A stretch of DNA of 64,000 bases from Suillus spraguei (lineage: Eukaryota; Basidiomycota; Agaricomycetes; Boletales; Suillaceae), in assembly GCA_016800925.1 (NCBI GenBank), contig JABCPU010000243.1, positions 1 through 64,000 of the forward strand, written 5' to 3'. Position numbers and translations under genes: made by a program. This document shows positions 54,395 through 64,000 of the stretch, one piece after another. How positions within the stretch are numbered: position 1 is the first letter of the stretch; each line of letters begins with the position of its first letter. The notes beneath the pieces are model-generated. The model was not told where the DNA came from. It ran no database searches and saw only the letters and a list, made by a program, of their open reading frames with translations.

Positions 54395-55890
54395 GTGATC
54401 GTTCCTTCTCCCAAACATCCAAGGCCTCGCAGTCCTCGAGGTCACGCCGCGCGATCCATTCATCGTCCTCCTCTCCGAATCCAACCCAGCGCACCAAGTA
54501 TCGTTTGCCGCGGCCAACCTTGCGTTTGTGATGATCTTTTCGATGAAGTTTTCTAGCTGTCCGTCTTCAGTCACCACAGGACCCGGGCGAGGGAGTTCAC
54601 GAGCGGGGAATAGATGCGCGTCATTCATGTGGTATGGACGTAACTGGCTGATGTGGAACGTAGGGAAGATATTGGGTGAGTTTGGTAAGTCTAGAGTGTA
54701 TGTCGATGTTTCTGGGTGGGCGTCGAGTACTGTGTAGGGGCCGTCGTATCGGGGCATGAACTTGGCAACCGGTTATCTCCCTTCTGCATGTATTCACGCC
54801 TTCGATGTTTTGTAGCAAGGAGAACGCGATCTCCGATCTTGAAGACTATGGTCTTAGTGCGATGCTTGTTCGTCTGAGTTGCCTGTGTGGCTTTTGCGGC
54901 GATCAGATTATCTTGAGCTTCGAGGAGGTCATGTTTGAGCTGTGACAGCAAGCGTGACGCCCGTTCTTCTTCAGACCCGACAACAAATGGCGTTGTGTCT
55001 TCCATCAGAGGAGGCAACATTCTTGGCTGTCTGCCGAGATGTAACTGAAACGGAGAGTACCCAGTACTGGTGTTCACCGTATTCATCATGTGGAAACGTA
55101 CCCGGGGAAGCGCTCTGACCCAGCCCTTGTGATTTCGATCGACATAGTAACGCAAACATTGGTTCACGGTCTTGTTTGTGCGTTCACTAGCGCAGTCTGT
55201 TTCAGGGTGATAGGCCGAAGACATCTTCAATTTGATACCGGTCAGTTTGTGTAAAGCACGCCAGAATTTTGACAAAAACAGCTTATCACGATCCGAAACA
55301 ATCTCTTTAGGTAAACCGTTTTCACAGTACCAGTGATCGAAGAAGAGTGTTGCGAAGTGTTCTGCCGAAATGTTGTCCTTGCACGGCACCAAGCGAATAT
55401 CTGCGTTCAGACGATCAGTGATTGAAATGAGCATGTTATACCCATTGTCCTCAGGGAGGGGACCGATGAAGTCTACCGCCACTGAGTCACCACGTTCATC
55501 GGGCACAGGCAAGGGATGTAAGGGGCCAGCTGTCGATGTCGTGTTGGATTTGTTGCGCATACATGCTGTGCAAGACGGGATGTATGATTCGACCAGATCC
55601 TTATGCATGTTGGGCCAGTAGTAGGAGCCCCTCAACAGCGCGTAGGATTTGTCAGCTCCGAAATGACCGGCCGCGTCGTGAGCTGCATGAAAAAGGTGTT
55701 CACGAAGATTGTCGACACGCGGGATCACTAAGCGATCAGCGATATAGAACAAACCCTTGTCATCCTTTCTGAGCCCAGGCAAGGAGTTAAGGAGGTCGTC
55801 TAGCCGACGGCACCAGGGGTCCTCCTTGTATCCTTGGAGAATCGTTCCTGCAAGGACAGGTCGCTCGCTATGGTCAAGATAGCTGCGCAC
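54395..55890 (-). CDS. Integrase and chromodomain (pol part 2), with frame breaks
   Basis: Minus strand: zinc-binding HAAHDAAGHFGADKS...CTACMRNK (HHCC). The DDE core has D in AVDFIGPLPEDNG, D in SDRDKLFLSKFW and E in CASERTNKTVNQ. DRVLLATKHRRREY follows, then in another frame (54757 down) MPRYDGPYTVLDAHPETSTYTLDLP...FHISQLRPYHMND. The chromodomain completes the protein: LENFIEKII, then, after a shift near 54525, GRGKRYLVRWVGFGEEDDEWIARRDLEDCEALDVWEKE, ending near 54395. The chromodomain targets integration to modified histones in chromoviruses. At least two shifts (near 54770 and 54525) interrupt the reading. Confidence 0.9.
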
Positions 55891-57937
55891 ACAGCCTCGG
55901 TATTGTTTGTGTCTACACGTCGAGAAAGTGCGTCAGCAGCCTCGTTGTCTTCACCTTTAATATAATGTATGCTGATATCATACTGAGACATATACTCAGC
56001 CCATCGAGCTTGTCGTCTGGACAAGTCACGTTGGCTGTTGAAGTTCTGCAGCGTGCGGTGGTCAGTAAACACATTAACGTGCGTACCCAAGAGATCAAGT
56101 CGCCACTTCTTCAATGCTCGTATGATCGCAAGCAACTCCTTTTCGTGCACAGGGTAATTGACTTCTGCGGACGAAGTTGTGCTGAGTCGAAGGCAACAGG
56201 CCGAGCAGATTCTCTGGTGGGACCCCATGATAACACTGCGCCCGTAGCATAGTCCGAAGCATCGCATGTTAACCAAATTTGGTTATCACGCAGATTATCG
56301 TGATCGATAACGGTGAGACATTGTGGGCTGACGACGAGGTGTTTGATGGCATTGAATGCCTCTTCATGTTCTGAAGTCCAAACAGGGAACCTTAGCTCGG
56401 CTGCCTTTGTTGTCAGTGGTGTCAGGACTTGTGTGTGTTTGGCGACATTTTGCAAATGATCAGCAAGATAGCGCACAAAACCGAGAAAGGATCGGACGTG
56501 CTTAGCCTTATGAGGTCTCGGCCAGTCAAGGATACGTGCGATCTTTGAGTTATCCGCGTCAATACCTCGTGCCGAGATGTGGTGTCCTAAGAAGTCAATT
56601 TCCGTATTAAAGAGGGATGTTTTCTTCACCGAGCAATAAAGATGCGCTGTCCGAAGTGCTTCTAGTACCTGTTGAACATTCTTCTCATGTTCTTCAAGCG
56701 TTTGCGACCAAATGATGATATCATCGAGGTAGACGTGGCAGATCTTGCCAATGAGGTGACGCAGAGCTGCTGTCATTCGTCGCTGATGCACAGCTGGTGC
56801 ATTTCGCACTCCCATGGGCATGACTGTCCATTCGTACTTACCCCACGGAGTATGGATAGCGAGGTATTTCATATCATCGGGGTGAACTCGTGTCTGAAAA
56901 AACGCGTTAGTCATGTCGATTTTACCAAAGAACTTGCCTTTAGCGCAGTCTTTAAGTATTTCATCGATGCGGGGCAAAGGGTGATTGTCGGCAATCGTGT
57001 TCAGATTGAGCTTTCTGAAGTCATTGACCCATCGTGGAAGTACCATTGGATCTGGCTTCGGAATGATGAATGATGGGGAGGACCATTCACTGTCTGAGTG
57101 ACGCAGGCGTCCACTTTCGACGTGTGAGTCCAACAACGTTTTCCACGCATCGCGATACTTCTTTGGGCAGTCGTAGGATCGTTGTTGTACTATTTTGTTA
57201 GCATCTTTTAAGTTAATACGAAATAAAACATCACTGGGCATGGTATCATTGTGCGGAATATCCGAGGGGAAACGATCTGCGAATGACGATTTATATTTTG
57301 CATCCAGGGCCTTTAATTGCTCTTGGTAGCAAATTCCATCTATGCGTGATTGTATCGCTGCTAAAATGTCAGTACCCCGGACCTGTTCGCATTCGTCATC
57401 CACAATGTTCTTTAGTTCGGGAAGCACTGTCTTGAGTTCGCTGACGACGTCTTGCTTCATCCAGAACAGCTTTGGACCCGATGGTGATACACGTTGAGGA
57501 GGGGGTGCATCACGTTTTAGCGGCTGCAACAAGTCATAGTTAGTCTCTTTAACGATGCAAGTACGCAGCTCATGATCGACAACAATTCGATTATGTTGCA
57601 AAAACGGGCCACCCAACAGAAGGGGAGTACAAAGATTAGGCGCAATAATGGCGCGTACGTTTCGAGAGGTGTAAACGTTGTCAAGAGAGGTACATGATAA
57701 TTTGACGTAATGCGTGAAAAGAAAAGAGTCTTTGTCTTGAGACAATGCAAGTGAGACGGGTATTGATTTTGCAAGCTTGCGATGGCGCAATCCGAGTTGT
57801 TTAACGAGGTCTTCACCAATCAGAACTAAAGAAGAGCCATGGTCAATGAGAGCAGAAACGGTGACAGGAGAAGATACGGCAGGCCCATTAACTAGGCACT
57901 CCCAGCGAAGGTGGGGGTTTGTAGCGGAGCCACGCAC
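55800..57937 (-). CDS. Protease, reverse transcriptase and RNase H (pol part 1)
   Basis: The frame 57937-56111 carries an aspartic protease (LIDHGSSLVLIGEDLV, DHG in place of the usual D-S/T-G). Next is RT with FRKLNLNTIADNHPLPRIDEIL, FFGKIDMTNAFFQTRVHPDD, MPMGVRNAPAVHQRRM and the catalytic YLDD (CHVYLDDIIIW), then the thumb LGHHIS...VRSFLGFVRYLADHL. RNase H (TCDASDYATGAVL, HEKELLAIIRALKKW, FTDHRTLQNF, DALSR) crosses a 1-nt shift near 56165 into the frame 56276-55800. Another shift near 55860 leads to integrase. Pol is in the -1 frame relative to gag and overlaps its end by 46 nt, which would fit programmed -1 frameshifting; no classical slippery heptamer was found. Confidence 0.92.
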
Positions 57938-59124
57938 TCTTCGCCCGAGTCAGTTCCATTGCCTAGGACTGCGGACGGCATAACCACTGCTACGGTCTCG
58001 GCGTCGTCGTCTACATCAATGGCTGCTACAACTTCTTTCTTCTTGGATTTCTTCGCTAACACTGCTGAGGCTGTCAGTGTCTTGTATGAAGCGCCATCCG
58101 GAAAACCCTTTGGACAGCCTGACGAGGTGTGACCAGCGAACGGCTCCCGGCACTTGAAACAACCATTGTTGTCTCGCAAGAGTTGTCGTTCAGTGTCAGT
58201 GAGAGCCGGCAGACGTGTGAACGGCTTGGAAGGTTCTTTAGCCTGTGAGCTACCACTCTTGGTATACGAGCGCATGTTGGTGTTTGGTTTCTTGTCGTTG
58301 GCGGAGCGTGCACGTTCATTGCGCAAGGCATTCTCTACTGCTTCCTTTTGCCTGGCAAGGTAACGAAGACGTTTCTCGTCGAGAACGTGAACCTTTTCAA
58401 TCCACAATCGCAAGTTCTCTTCAACGATACGTTCGGCATGATAATCGGTGGCGAGGTCGGCATTTAGATGTGACTCGAGATGGTACAGAATATGGACATC
58501 AGTCAGGTGGGACGTTGTCCCCCTAAGGAGCGTGTTCTGGCTCTGAATGTCGATAGCCCATTCGCTGAAAGGGCGTTGTCCTTGTGAGGAGGCCAACATC
58601 TTGCGCCTGACAGTATCTGCCCAGCCGGTGGGGAGCCATATTTTGCGAACCTCGACCATGTATTCTTTAAACGCGAGAGCATCGATCTCGTCTTGATTGG
58701 TAAGATACCAGTCTTGTATGCGCGGGTCTTGCATGCCCCACGCAACCTTTCCAACCATTTCGTCTTCTGGCACATCCTTATGCCTAAAGAACTGAGTACA
58801 ACCCATTTCCCAAGCCCGCAGTACCTCTGGGGTCACTTCGCCTGGTGTGAGAAACGGCGGTTTGCTTGCAGATGCTTGGTCGACACGTGCAATTTTGGAA
58901 GTCATAACTGGCGGAATAATGCGGTAATCTGAGTCGCTTGAATCAGAGTCTGACAGCACACGTATTGTGGTAGGTGCGAGAATTGAAGAACTTTCACTTT
59001 CGTCGGAATCAGAGGATATATGCGCCGTGGTAGGCGTATTTGCCGTATCAACAGGTGATGTCACGCGATCAGGTGACAACACCTGGTCAGGTGATGACGT
59101 TCGGTCCGGCGAGGTGTGTACCAA
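57892..59124 (-). CDS. Gag of the Gypsy chromovirus
   Basis: An intact 410-codon frame. The N-terminal Ser/Asp-rich tail (SSDSDESESSS, SDSDSSDSDYR) is followed by the capsid (residues about 95-270: LRAWEMGCTQFFRHKDVPEDEMVGKVAWGMQDPRIQDWY..., with ILYHLESHLNADLATDY). A basic linker precedes a zinc knuckle CFKCREPFAGHTSSGC (CX2CX6HX4C, two residues longer than the standard CX2CX4HX4C) near residue 335. The acidic C-terminus ends at 57892. Gag packages the element RNA into virus-like particles. The start ATG at 59124 lies about 205 nt inside the 5' LTR. Confidence 0.9.
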   Translation of the reverse strand: MVHTSPDRTSSPDQVLSPDRVTSPVDTANTPTTAHISSDSDESESSSILAPTTIRVLSDSDSSDSDYRIIPPVMTSKIARVDQASASKPPFLTPGEVTPEVLRAWEMGCTQFFRHKDVPEDEMVGKVAWGMQDPRIQDWYLTNQDEIDALAFKEYMVEVRKIWLPTGWADTVRRKMLASSQGQRPFSEWAIDIQSQNTLLRGTTSHLTDVHILYHLESHLNADLATDYHAERIVEENLRLWIEKVHVLDEKRLRYLARQKEAVENALRNERARSANDKKPNTNMRSYTKSGSSQAKEPSKPFTRLPALTDTERQLLRDNNGCFKCREPFAGHTSSGCPKGFPDGASYKTLTASAVLAKKSKKKEVVAAIDVDDDAETVAVVMPSAVLGNGTDSGEECVAPLQTPTFAGSA

Positions 59125-59330
59125 AGGTAAGTCACTCAGTGCTTGATTTAGCCTCGCACGACTCCTTGTTGTGATAAACGACGAAGGTACAGGGATGCGA
59201 GAGCGGCGGGGCGGCAGTTTGAGTTGTTTTTACAGTTGGCGGGTTGACCGTCGTGGTCAATTCCCTACCCTAGTAGCAGTGAGGTTATGGTTTTGCAAAC
59301 AGATACGCTCAGTTGAACGTTAAAAAAAAG

Positions 59331-59519
59331 TGTGAGGCTGTCACGATGAACAGCCGACACTAACAGTGACACGAAACCGGATAACGTGGATGAGCGTATG
59401 GATTCGACGGTACGGTAAGAAGGTAAGGTGTGCGTACAGGGGGAACACAGTATATATATCGAACCGTCCTAACAGGGAACAACAACCGTCACGTGTGCGT
59501 AGTAAGCGTCATGCTTACA
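59331..59519 (-). repeat. 5' LTR of the Gypsy chromovirus
   Basis: 189 bp, identical to 54188-54376. On the minus strand the internal region starts CTTTTTTTTAACGTTCAACTG. I do not recognise a tRNA-complementary primer site, so self-priming as in Tf1-type elements is possible. Confidence 0.95.
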
Positions 59520-59524
59520 ACAGT

Positions 59525-60682
59525 TTTCGGAACGTAAGCAGAGAGTTGGCATTCATTGATGTCATGAGCACAACCGCAGGCCTTGAAATTTTGAAAATGA
59601 ATGGGTAGTTGTTAGGCCTGAGGCCAGCCTGGTGTACATATATAACCACGGGCAAAAGTCAAGTAGCATAGCTGGTGAGCCTGGCCGCTGCTTGGTAATA
59701 TGCGTAAATAACTATCACAGCAAGACAAGCACTTTCCGGACAAGGATGAACAGAGACAAGTAAAGGTGATAACAACAAGGAACAAATCGACGTAGTTAGG
59801 ATACTAGACTTTCGTAGGAGGGTTCTGACGAGCTTCGAGTGGGGCATTCAACATATCGAATTCTATACTGAGTAGGGAGTGTACATGAGCTACTTATACT
59901 GCGAAACGGTAAGGGTCATCGGCGATGGATAAGCCAAATGATTATGTGAAAACTGAGGCAGAAGAGAGTGGCATCGCGCTTGACAGGGTAGAATAGAACG
60001 GAGAGGAATGGGGATACGAAAATTGAATGAGTGGGAATATGAATGAGTATGGTTGACTAGTAGTGTTGACAGCGGTGAATGGCGACATTGACGAGAGAAA
60101 GGGACTGAAAGTTGACAGGGATGACGAGTTTGTTGTAAGGACTGGGACCACATGGACTGACGACGGTGGCGAAGTAATGAGGGAACCCAGGAAGGAATGT
60201 ATCCGCGTGATCAACTCGACTATCAGTGAGTCACGTGGACGGTCTCGAACGCGTCGACTGGTCCGAGCGTTAGAGTTCGGGCGCAGAGGTTGCCAATGTC
60301 TTCTCGTGCAGAATTTCGAGCTCTGTAGCAATGTGAAAAAACCGTTTATTTGTGAAGATCGGTGCAGGCCAGTGCCCATGGGTCGTGGTGTTGTTGGCTG
60401 CCAAGGGTAATTACTGGGAAGTGACAGGAGTAGTAGGTCGGAGGCCCGTGGCAGTTTCAAAAACATGGGACAGACATATATCCAGTTTAGACAAACCGCA
60501 AGAACGATCGTGAACAATCGACAAAACGCAAGTTGCCGGGCAACTTACACAGGAAATTATATATTATCCACAGTTAAAGCGTAAATCTATCGACCTAAGA
60601 AATTAGATGCATGATGGGATCCACTCGATAAAGACCCTCCTCCACTAACGCGGGAGTCGGGACAAATTAACGTCGGTATGTT
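59525..60682. other. Duplicated host segment right of the Gypsy element
   Basis: Matches 45399-46166 in order: CGTAAGCAGAGAGTT, GCAGGCCT(T/C)GAAATTT, GGTTGTTAGGC, CCGGACAAGGATGA-like text. It includes parts absent from that copy, such as 59760-60350, some of which match 49190-49330. No gene recognised; a 115-codon frame (60063-60410) has no motif. Confidence 0.5.
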
Positions 60683-61973
60683 CTAACACCAATCATTCGC
60701 CTGCTTTCCATCCCTATTGTTCATACTATTTTCGTCATCATCGCTTGCCTTCATGGAACGGGGAAGAGACTCTGAGAGATCCTCCAATACGATCGGGGTA
60801 CTTTCAACACCTGTGAAATTCGTAGCAAGAGGGTCACGATGGCGCTTCCTAGGCTGTGATCCAAAAGTGAGAATAGGCGTCGAAGTGGATGGCGTCTCTT
60901 CTTCAGCCTTTAGATGGAATATGAACGCGACGACGACGCTCAAGTTCGCGACGATTAGAGACATAGAAGCCTGAAGCACGATCAGCAGCGCTCGAGGTCT
61001 AAATGCTAATACCGCACCTCGACTATAGCAGCCATGACCTCCTTTAGCCCTCCACCAGAGAAGATATAATATGCATGGACGAGACTGACAATCGTGGTGA
61101 TAGCCGATGCAGAAAAGACAGATAGTACCCTGATTTTTTGCGCCCATGACAATCTGACTTTGTAAAGGAGGCAAAAAGGCGCCAAGATGAGAACAAAGTC
61201 CCCTAGAACGTCGGCTGAAATGCTACATTAGAAGACCAAAGTATTTCATAAACAATAAAATCTCACTAATTATCTGCGCTATGGCAACACCTCTGCCGAG
61301 ATCGCACTGCGGGTGTGGTTGTGTTTTCCAACTGGGCTCAGATTCACAAACCCACCACACTTGCGAAAAAAGTAGAGCCCAGACAATGCCGAAGGTGATG
61401 GCAGTGCATGTGAGAACCCTCCTGAAAATGGTTCCCGGGACTGTGAGTCGTACGATGGTGAACAATATGGATAACCTCGACGCCCTGTGTGTGCATGTCA
61501 GTTCCGCCACTTTGCCTTGCCGCTGCTAAAGCGTCAGTAGCTTACCACACAACTGCGTAAAAGAATTGGGCAATCCTGATGTGATATTTTTAACGTCTCT
61601 CGAGTATAAGAAAGATAAAGAACGCACATGTAGTATAAAGCTATTCTCGTAGTTTGAGGGTATCTTTCTGCGTTTCTTCAGTAAGACATATGCGACATAC
61701 CCAGTGCGAAACCGCTCACCAAAGTCTTGTAGATATAAGCAGTCGGCAATTAATAACATGAGGTTGAATATCATGCCGAGGGCTGCCCATGCGTCGTCGA
61801 GCCACAGGCGTTTGCGCCGCGTACGAATACATAAACGGAAGGATGTGACAATGACAGCCACGATAGTGAGGACAATGCCTACGACTAAAGAGAGTATTAA
61901 CTCCAGCGACGCAGCAAGTTAAACAGCAAGACTCGCCTTCGATCTGACCAAGAGTAGGACCTGAGGACGACAT
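60683..61973 (-). CDS. Fungal-rhodopsin-like polytopic membrane protein, copy E
   Basis: Seven exons, all open, from MSSSGPTLGQIE (61973) to NNRDGKQANDWC (60683). GC-AG first intron (GAAG/GCGAGT...GTCGTAG). Helix-loop signature SFRLCIRTRRKRLWLDDAWAALGM keeps the W found in copy A. The central exon is VRLTVPGTIFRRVLTCTAITFGIVWALLFSQVWWVCESEPSWKTQPHPQCDLG; then FVLILAPFCLLYKVRLSWAQKIRVLSVFSASAITTIVSLVHAYYIFS. The last exon is ASMSLIVANLSVVVAFIFHLKAEEETPSTSTPI with the conserved tail ESTPIVLEDLSES. Its upstream DNA diverges from copies A-D just past the start codon, so it may be under different control. It shares CESEPSW with copy D, against CEKxPSW in A-C. Confidence 0.76.
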
Positions 61974-64000
61974 GATGGGGGAGCAAGATGGACGGATACC
62001 ATAATATATACACGCTGTTATTGAAAATAATGTTTTACCACTTAATTCGAAATTAAGTTCGTATCAACTTGACAGCTTTAGGGTATCGATCAGCCTTTCT
62101 GGTAAATGAAATGCATACGCGGATCCTAAACTCTTCCTAATTTGTCCACCCCCGCGATCCATGTGCGATGTGTCGCACCAGAGCACTCATCGTTATTCAC
62201 CACCTCAATCTTTCCATACAGTATTGCCCACTAAACCTGGGCCTTTCCATAATCAAAGTCTTATGAATATCTCAAACGTGTCATAAGTTATTATTGAAGA
62301 TACTCCATGAAAAATACTTGGATCACTCGAATCTTTCCCGAGAGACACAGACAGACTACATGTGATAAAAAAGCTTTGCAGTCCGCATATGTATTAATTC
62401 ACGAAAAGGAAGACTGCAATGTAAAATGTCAAGTTGACGATTTAAATTTTTTAGAATCCTGAACAGGGCTAGCAGGCTATAGTAGCTAGGCTCTAGACCC
62501 AAGCGCTAAGCAACACCAAACCGTTATAGCCACCTATAGTAAAATAAATGCACCGTTCGATCAACAATAAAGACAAGTCCTGCCGCCTGGGCCAATATAT
62601 AATCCACCAACGGTTTGTTTGCATGCGTTGCATCATGGGGCACCACTCACAGCGTATACTTGCGCTTCAGTCCATCCACTATGTAGCGTCTGGAGGTAGT
62701 GTGACCAAACCGGCCCCCTGTTATTCGACTCGGTTCCCAGAAATTGCGTCTTCGAAGCACGGGTATCAGTCAAGCGTCACGTATGCAAGACCCGAGGGCC
62801 GGGGCCGAGCCTCAAGCCTATCCTTGTTCGTTCTAATAATTTTTCTGTCGCTGACGCTGTCTATCAATGTCATCCTAACACTGCACCTGCCGCTCAGACG
62901 GCCGTACATGCAGTTTAAACTGTGATTATACAATTGATGTCTCGTACCTTGAAGGGATGGGGTCCAAAAATTTTCGGACGAGTAACAAGGGACGATAGAC
63001 TTCAAATTTCACCCAGAATTATCTCGTGACTTGGCTGATGCGGTGTTTTCCTGTTAATCACTATTCAGTGAAGGTTGTGTGGAGTAAAGTCAAATTTGGA
63101 TTGGTCCCATAGTATGTCCGATCAACGGGGCCTCCAGAAATTCACCAAGAGACAACTATGATACCGTTGCAAAATTTCAACGCCTAAAAAGTCCTACAAA
63201 CTGAGAGAAAGCACCATTAATCCATAGTACGATGAGTAAACAAACTTAACAGGTAACTGCGAGAACAAGTTGCAAATGATGACGATCTACCCCCTTGAAG
63301 ATTCTGAGTCCAAAGTGATAGGTCACAAAATAGACCTCCCGAAGTGCCGTAACATTCCTGATCACATGACCTTCATCTCCACCTCCAAAACCTTGAGATA
63401 CATAAGACCACATGCCCCGCGGGTCCAGTCACGTACTAGGGGGTATTTCCGTGTTTCAGCGCATCCAGGGACATCATACTGTGCTTTCTCTTTTGGCAGA
63501 GGTGGTGGTTGTAGAACTAGAAATGTGCTGGAAAGGACAGAGATGGACACGCCTAATGTGAGGTGCCATCTTGCCTTCAGTAACATCCTCCTATGGCATA
63601 GTAGTCAGTACTCTTTTCACGGCGGGAAAAAGGGAAATGACCAAGTACAAAGTCCGATTCTCGTATCCCAACCTGTGCCTAAGCGAGCAACTAGGGCGTC
63701 AAGGCTCCCTGGCGTAACGACGCAGTCATGATGTCGGTATCTTTTCCCAGCGTAGACGACGTCGTCCGGCGAGATATTCGTGAATTTATAACAAGGTTAA
63801 AGTTTGTTGTAAAATAAAATGCGTTCCCTTTTCTGAGATTCGATGGTCCTGAGGAATATTGGGTAGCGGGTCGCAGTTGAACGGCGCATGACAGGCTAGC
63901 AAGTTCTGAGTTGTCCGTCATCCTGCACATCAGGCAAAGGCAGCTCCGATTTCAATGGTGCTGAATGATTTTCCGCATTGCAATGCTGAGAGCGCCCCAT
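61974..64000. other. No gene recognised at the right edge
   Basis: A frame at 63276-63731 (plus, starting MMTIYPLEDSESK) and one at 62548-62925 have no domain, no repeat and no convincing introns. About 100 bp before 63276 (AGCACCATTAATCCATAG...GAGTAA...AAGTT-CAAATG) match 25276-25345, which also leads into a short unassigned frame (25341-25586). This may be a shared promoter or repeat edge. Confidence 0.4.

Larger units (their letters stand above)
54183..59524 (-). mobile_element. Nearly complete Ty3/Gypsy chromovirus, recent insertion
   Basis: The 5332-bp element 54188-59519 is flanked by the 5-bp target duplication ACAGT (54183-54187 and 59520-59524). Order on the minus strand: 5' LTR, gag, protease-RT-RNase H, integrase, chromodomain, purine-rich tract GTGGGGAAGGG directly before the 3' LTR. 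The two LTRs are identical by eye over 189 bp, so insertion was recent. The coding region nevertheless has several 1-nt frame breaks. The site without the element survives at 45394-45398 in a paralogous segment. Confidence 0.95.

Noticed and set aside
56672..57073. 133-codon plus-strand frame
   Set aside because: Antisense shadow of the reverse transcriptase.
1..64000. tRNA or rRNA genes
   Set aside because: I found no segment with a convincing A-box/B-box pair or rRNA core. A tRNAscan or Rfam run would settle it.

Overview
The window is nuclear DNA of a mushroom-forming basidiomycete (Agaricomycetes). The basis is many short GT-AG introns of about 50-60 nt, DUF3602 (Par32-like) genes with GRGG-x-GN repeats, class I hydrophobin relics, a fungal-rhodopsin-like membrane gene family, and a typical agaricomycete transposon load (Plavaka, PIF/Harbinger, Tc1, Ty3/Gypsy chromoviruses). 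There is no sign of a bacterial, viral or organellar origin. Exon boundaries below were read by eye from splice signals and are accurate to a few bases.

Layout. 1-2.0 kb: broken Ty3/Gypsy gag (minus strand) and its LTR, whose promoter part is tandemly duplicated. 2.0-4.3 kb: 64-bp tandem repeats and an internally deleted Plavaka transposase. 5.0-7.1 kb: an apparently intact secreted FAD-linked oxidase with about eleven exons. 10.2-22.1 kb: an array of four DUF3602 genes (10.2, 14.2, 17.9 and 21.1 kb, all plus strand) with repeated promoters, a SKP1-like gene with a late frameshift between copies 1 and 2, and two decayed class I hydrophobin copies on the opposite strand. Copy 4 is the most complete; copies 1 and 2 are open but have divergent C-termini; copy 3 is nonsense-mutated and truncated. 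22.1-25.3 kb: nothing recognised.

25.6-41.8 kb is a nest of mobile elements: a Myb/SANT-like ORF, two related LTRs of about 0.9 kb, a PIF/Harbinger transposase, a Gypsy chromovirus with an extra zinc-knuckle ORF downstream of its integrase, a Tc1/mariner element with perfect ends but mismatched flanks, an agaricomycete-expanded ORF family member split by an LTR, a short tandem-repeat block, a 48-bp perfect hairpin and a Harbinger N-terminal fragment.

42.2-62.0 kb is a segmentally duplicated locus with five copies (A-E) of a seven-exon gene for a polytopic fungal-rhodopsin-like protein. A, B and E look intact. C and D are frameshifted and lie as divergent arms of a large inverted duplication centred near 51.80 kb. 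All five share a GC-AG first intron. Between D and E sits a nearly whole Gypsy chromovirus (54188-59519) with identical 189-bp LTRs and a 5-bp target duplication; its empty site survives in the paralogous segment at 45.39 kb. 62.0-64.0 kb has no recognised gene.

Apart from the oxidase, the DUF3602 genes, the SKP1-like gene and the membrane-protein family, nearly everything that can be identified is transposon-derived. No joint pathway is evident. The two host arrays show local duplication followed by decay.
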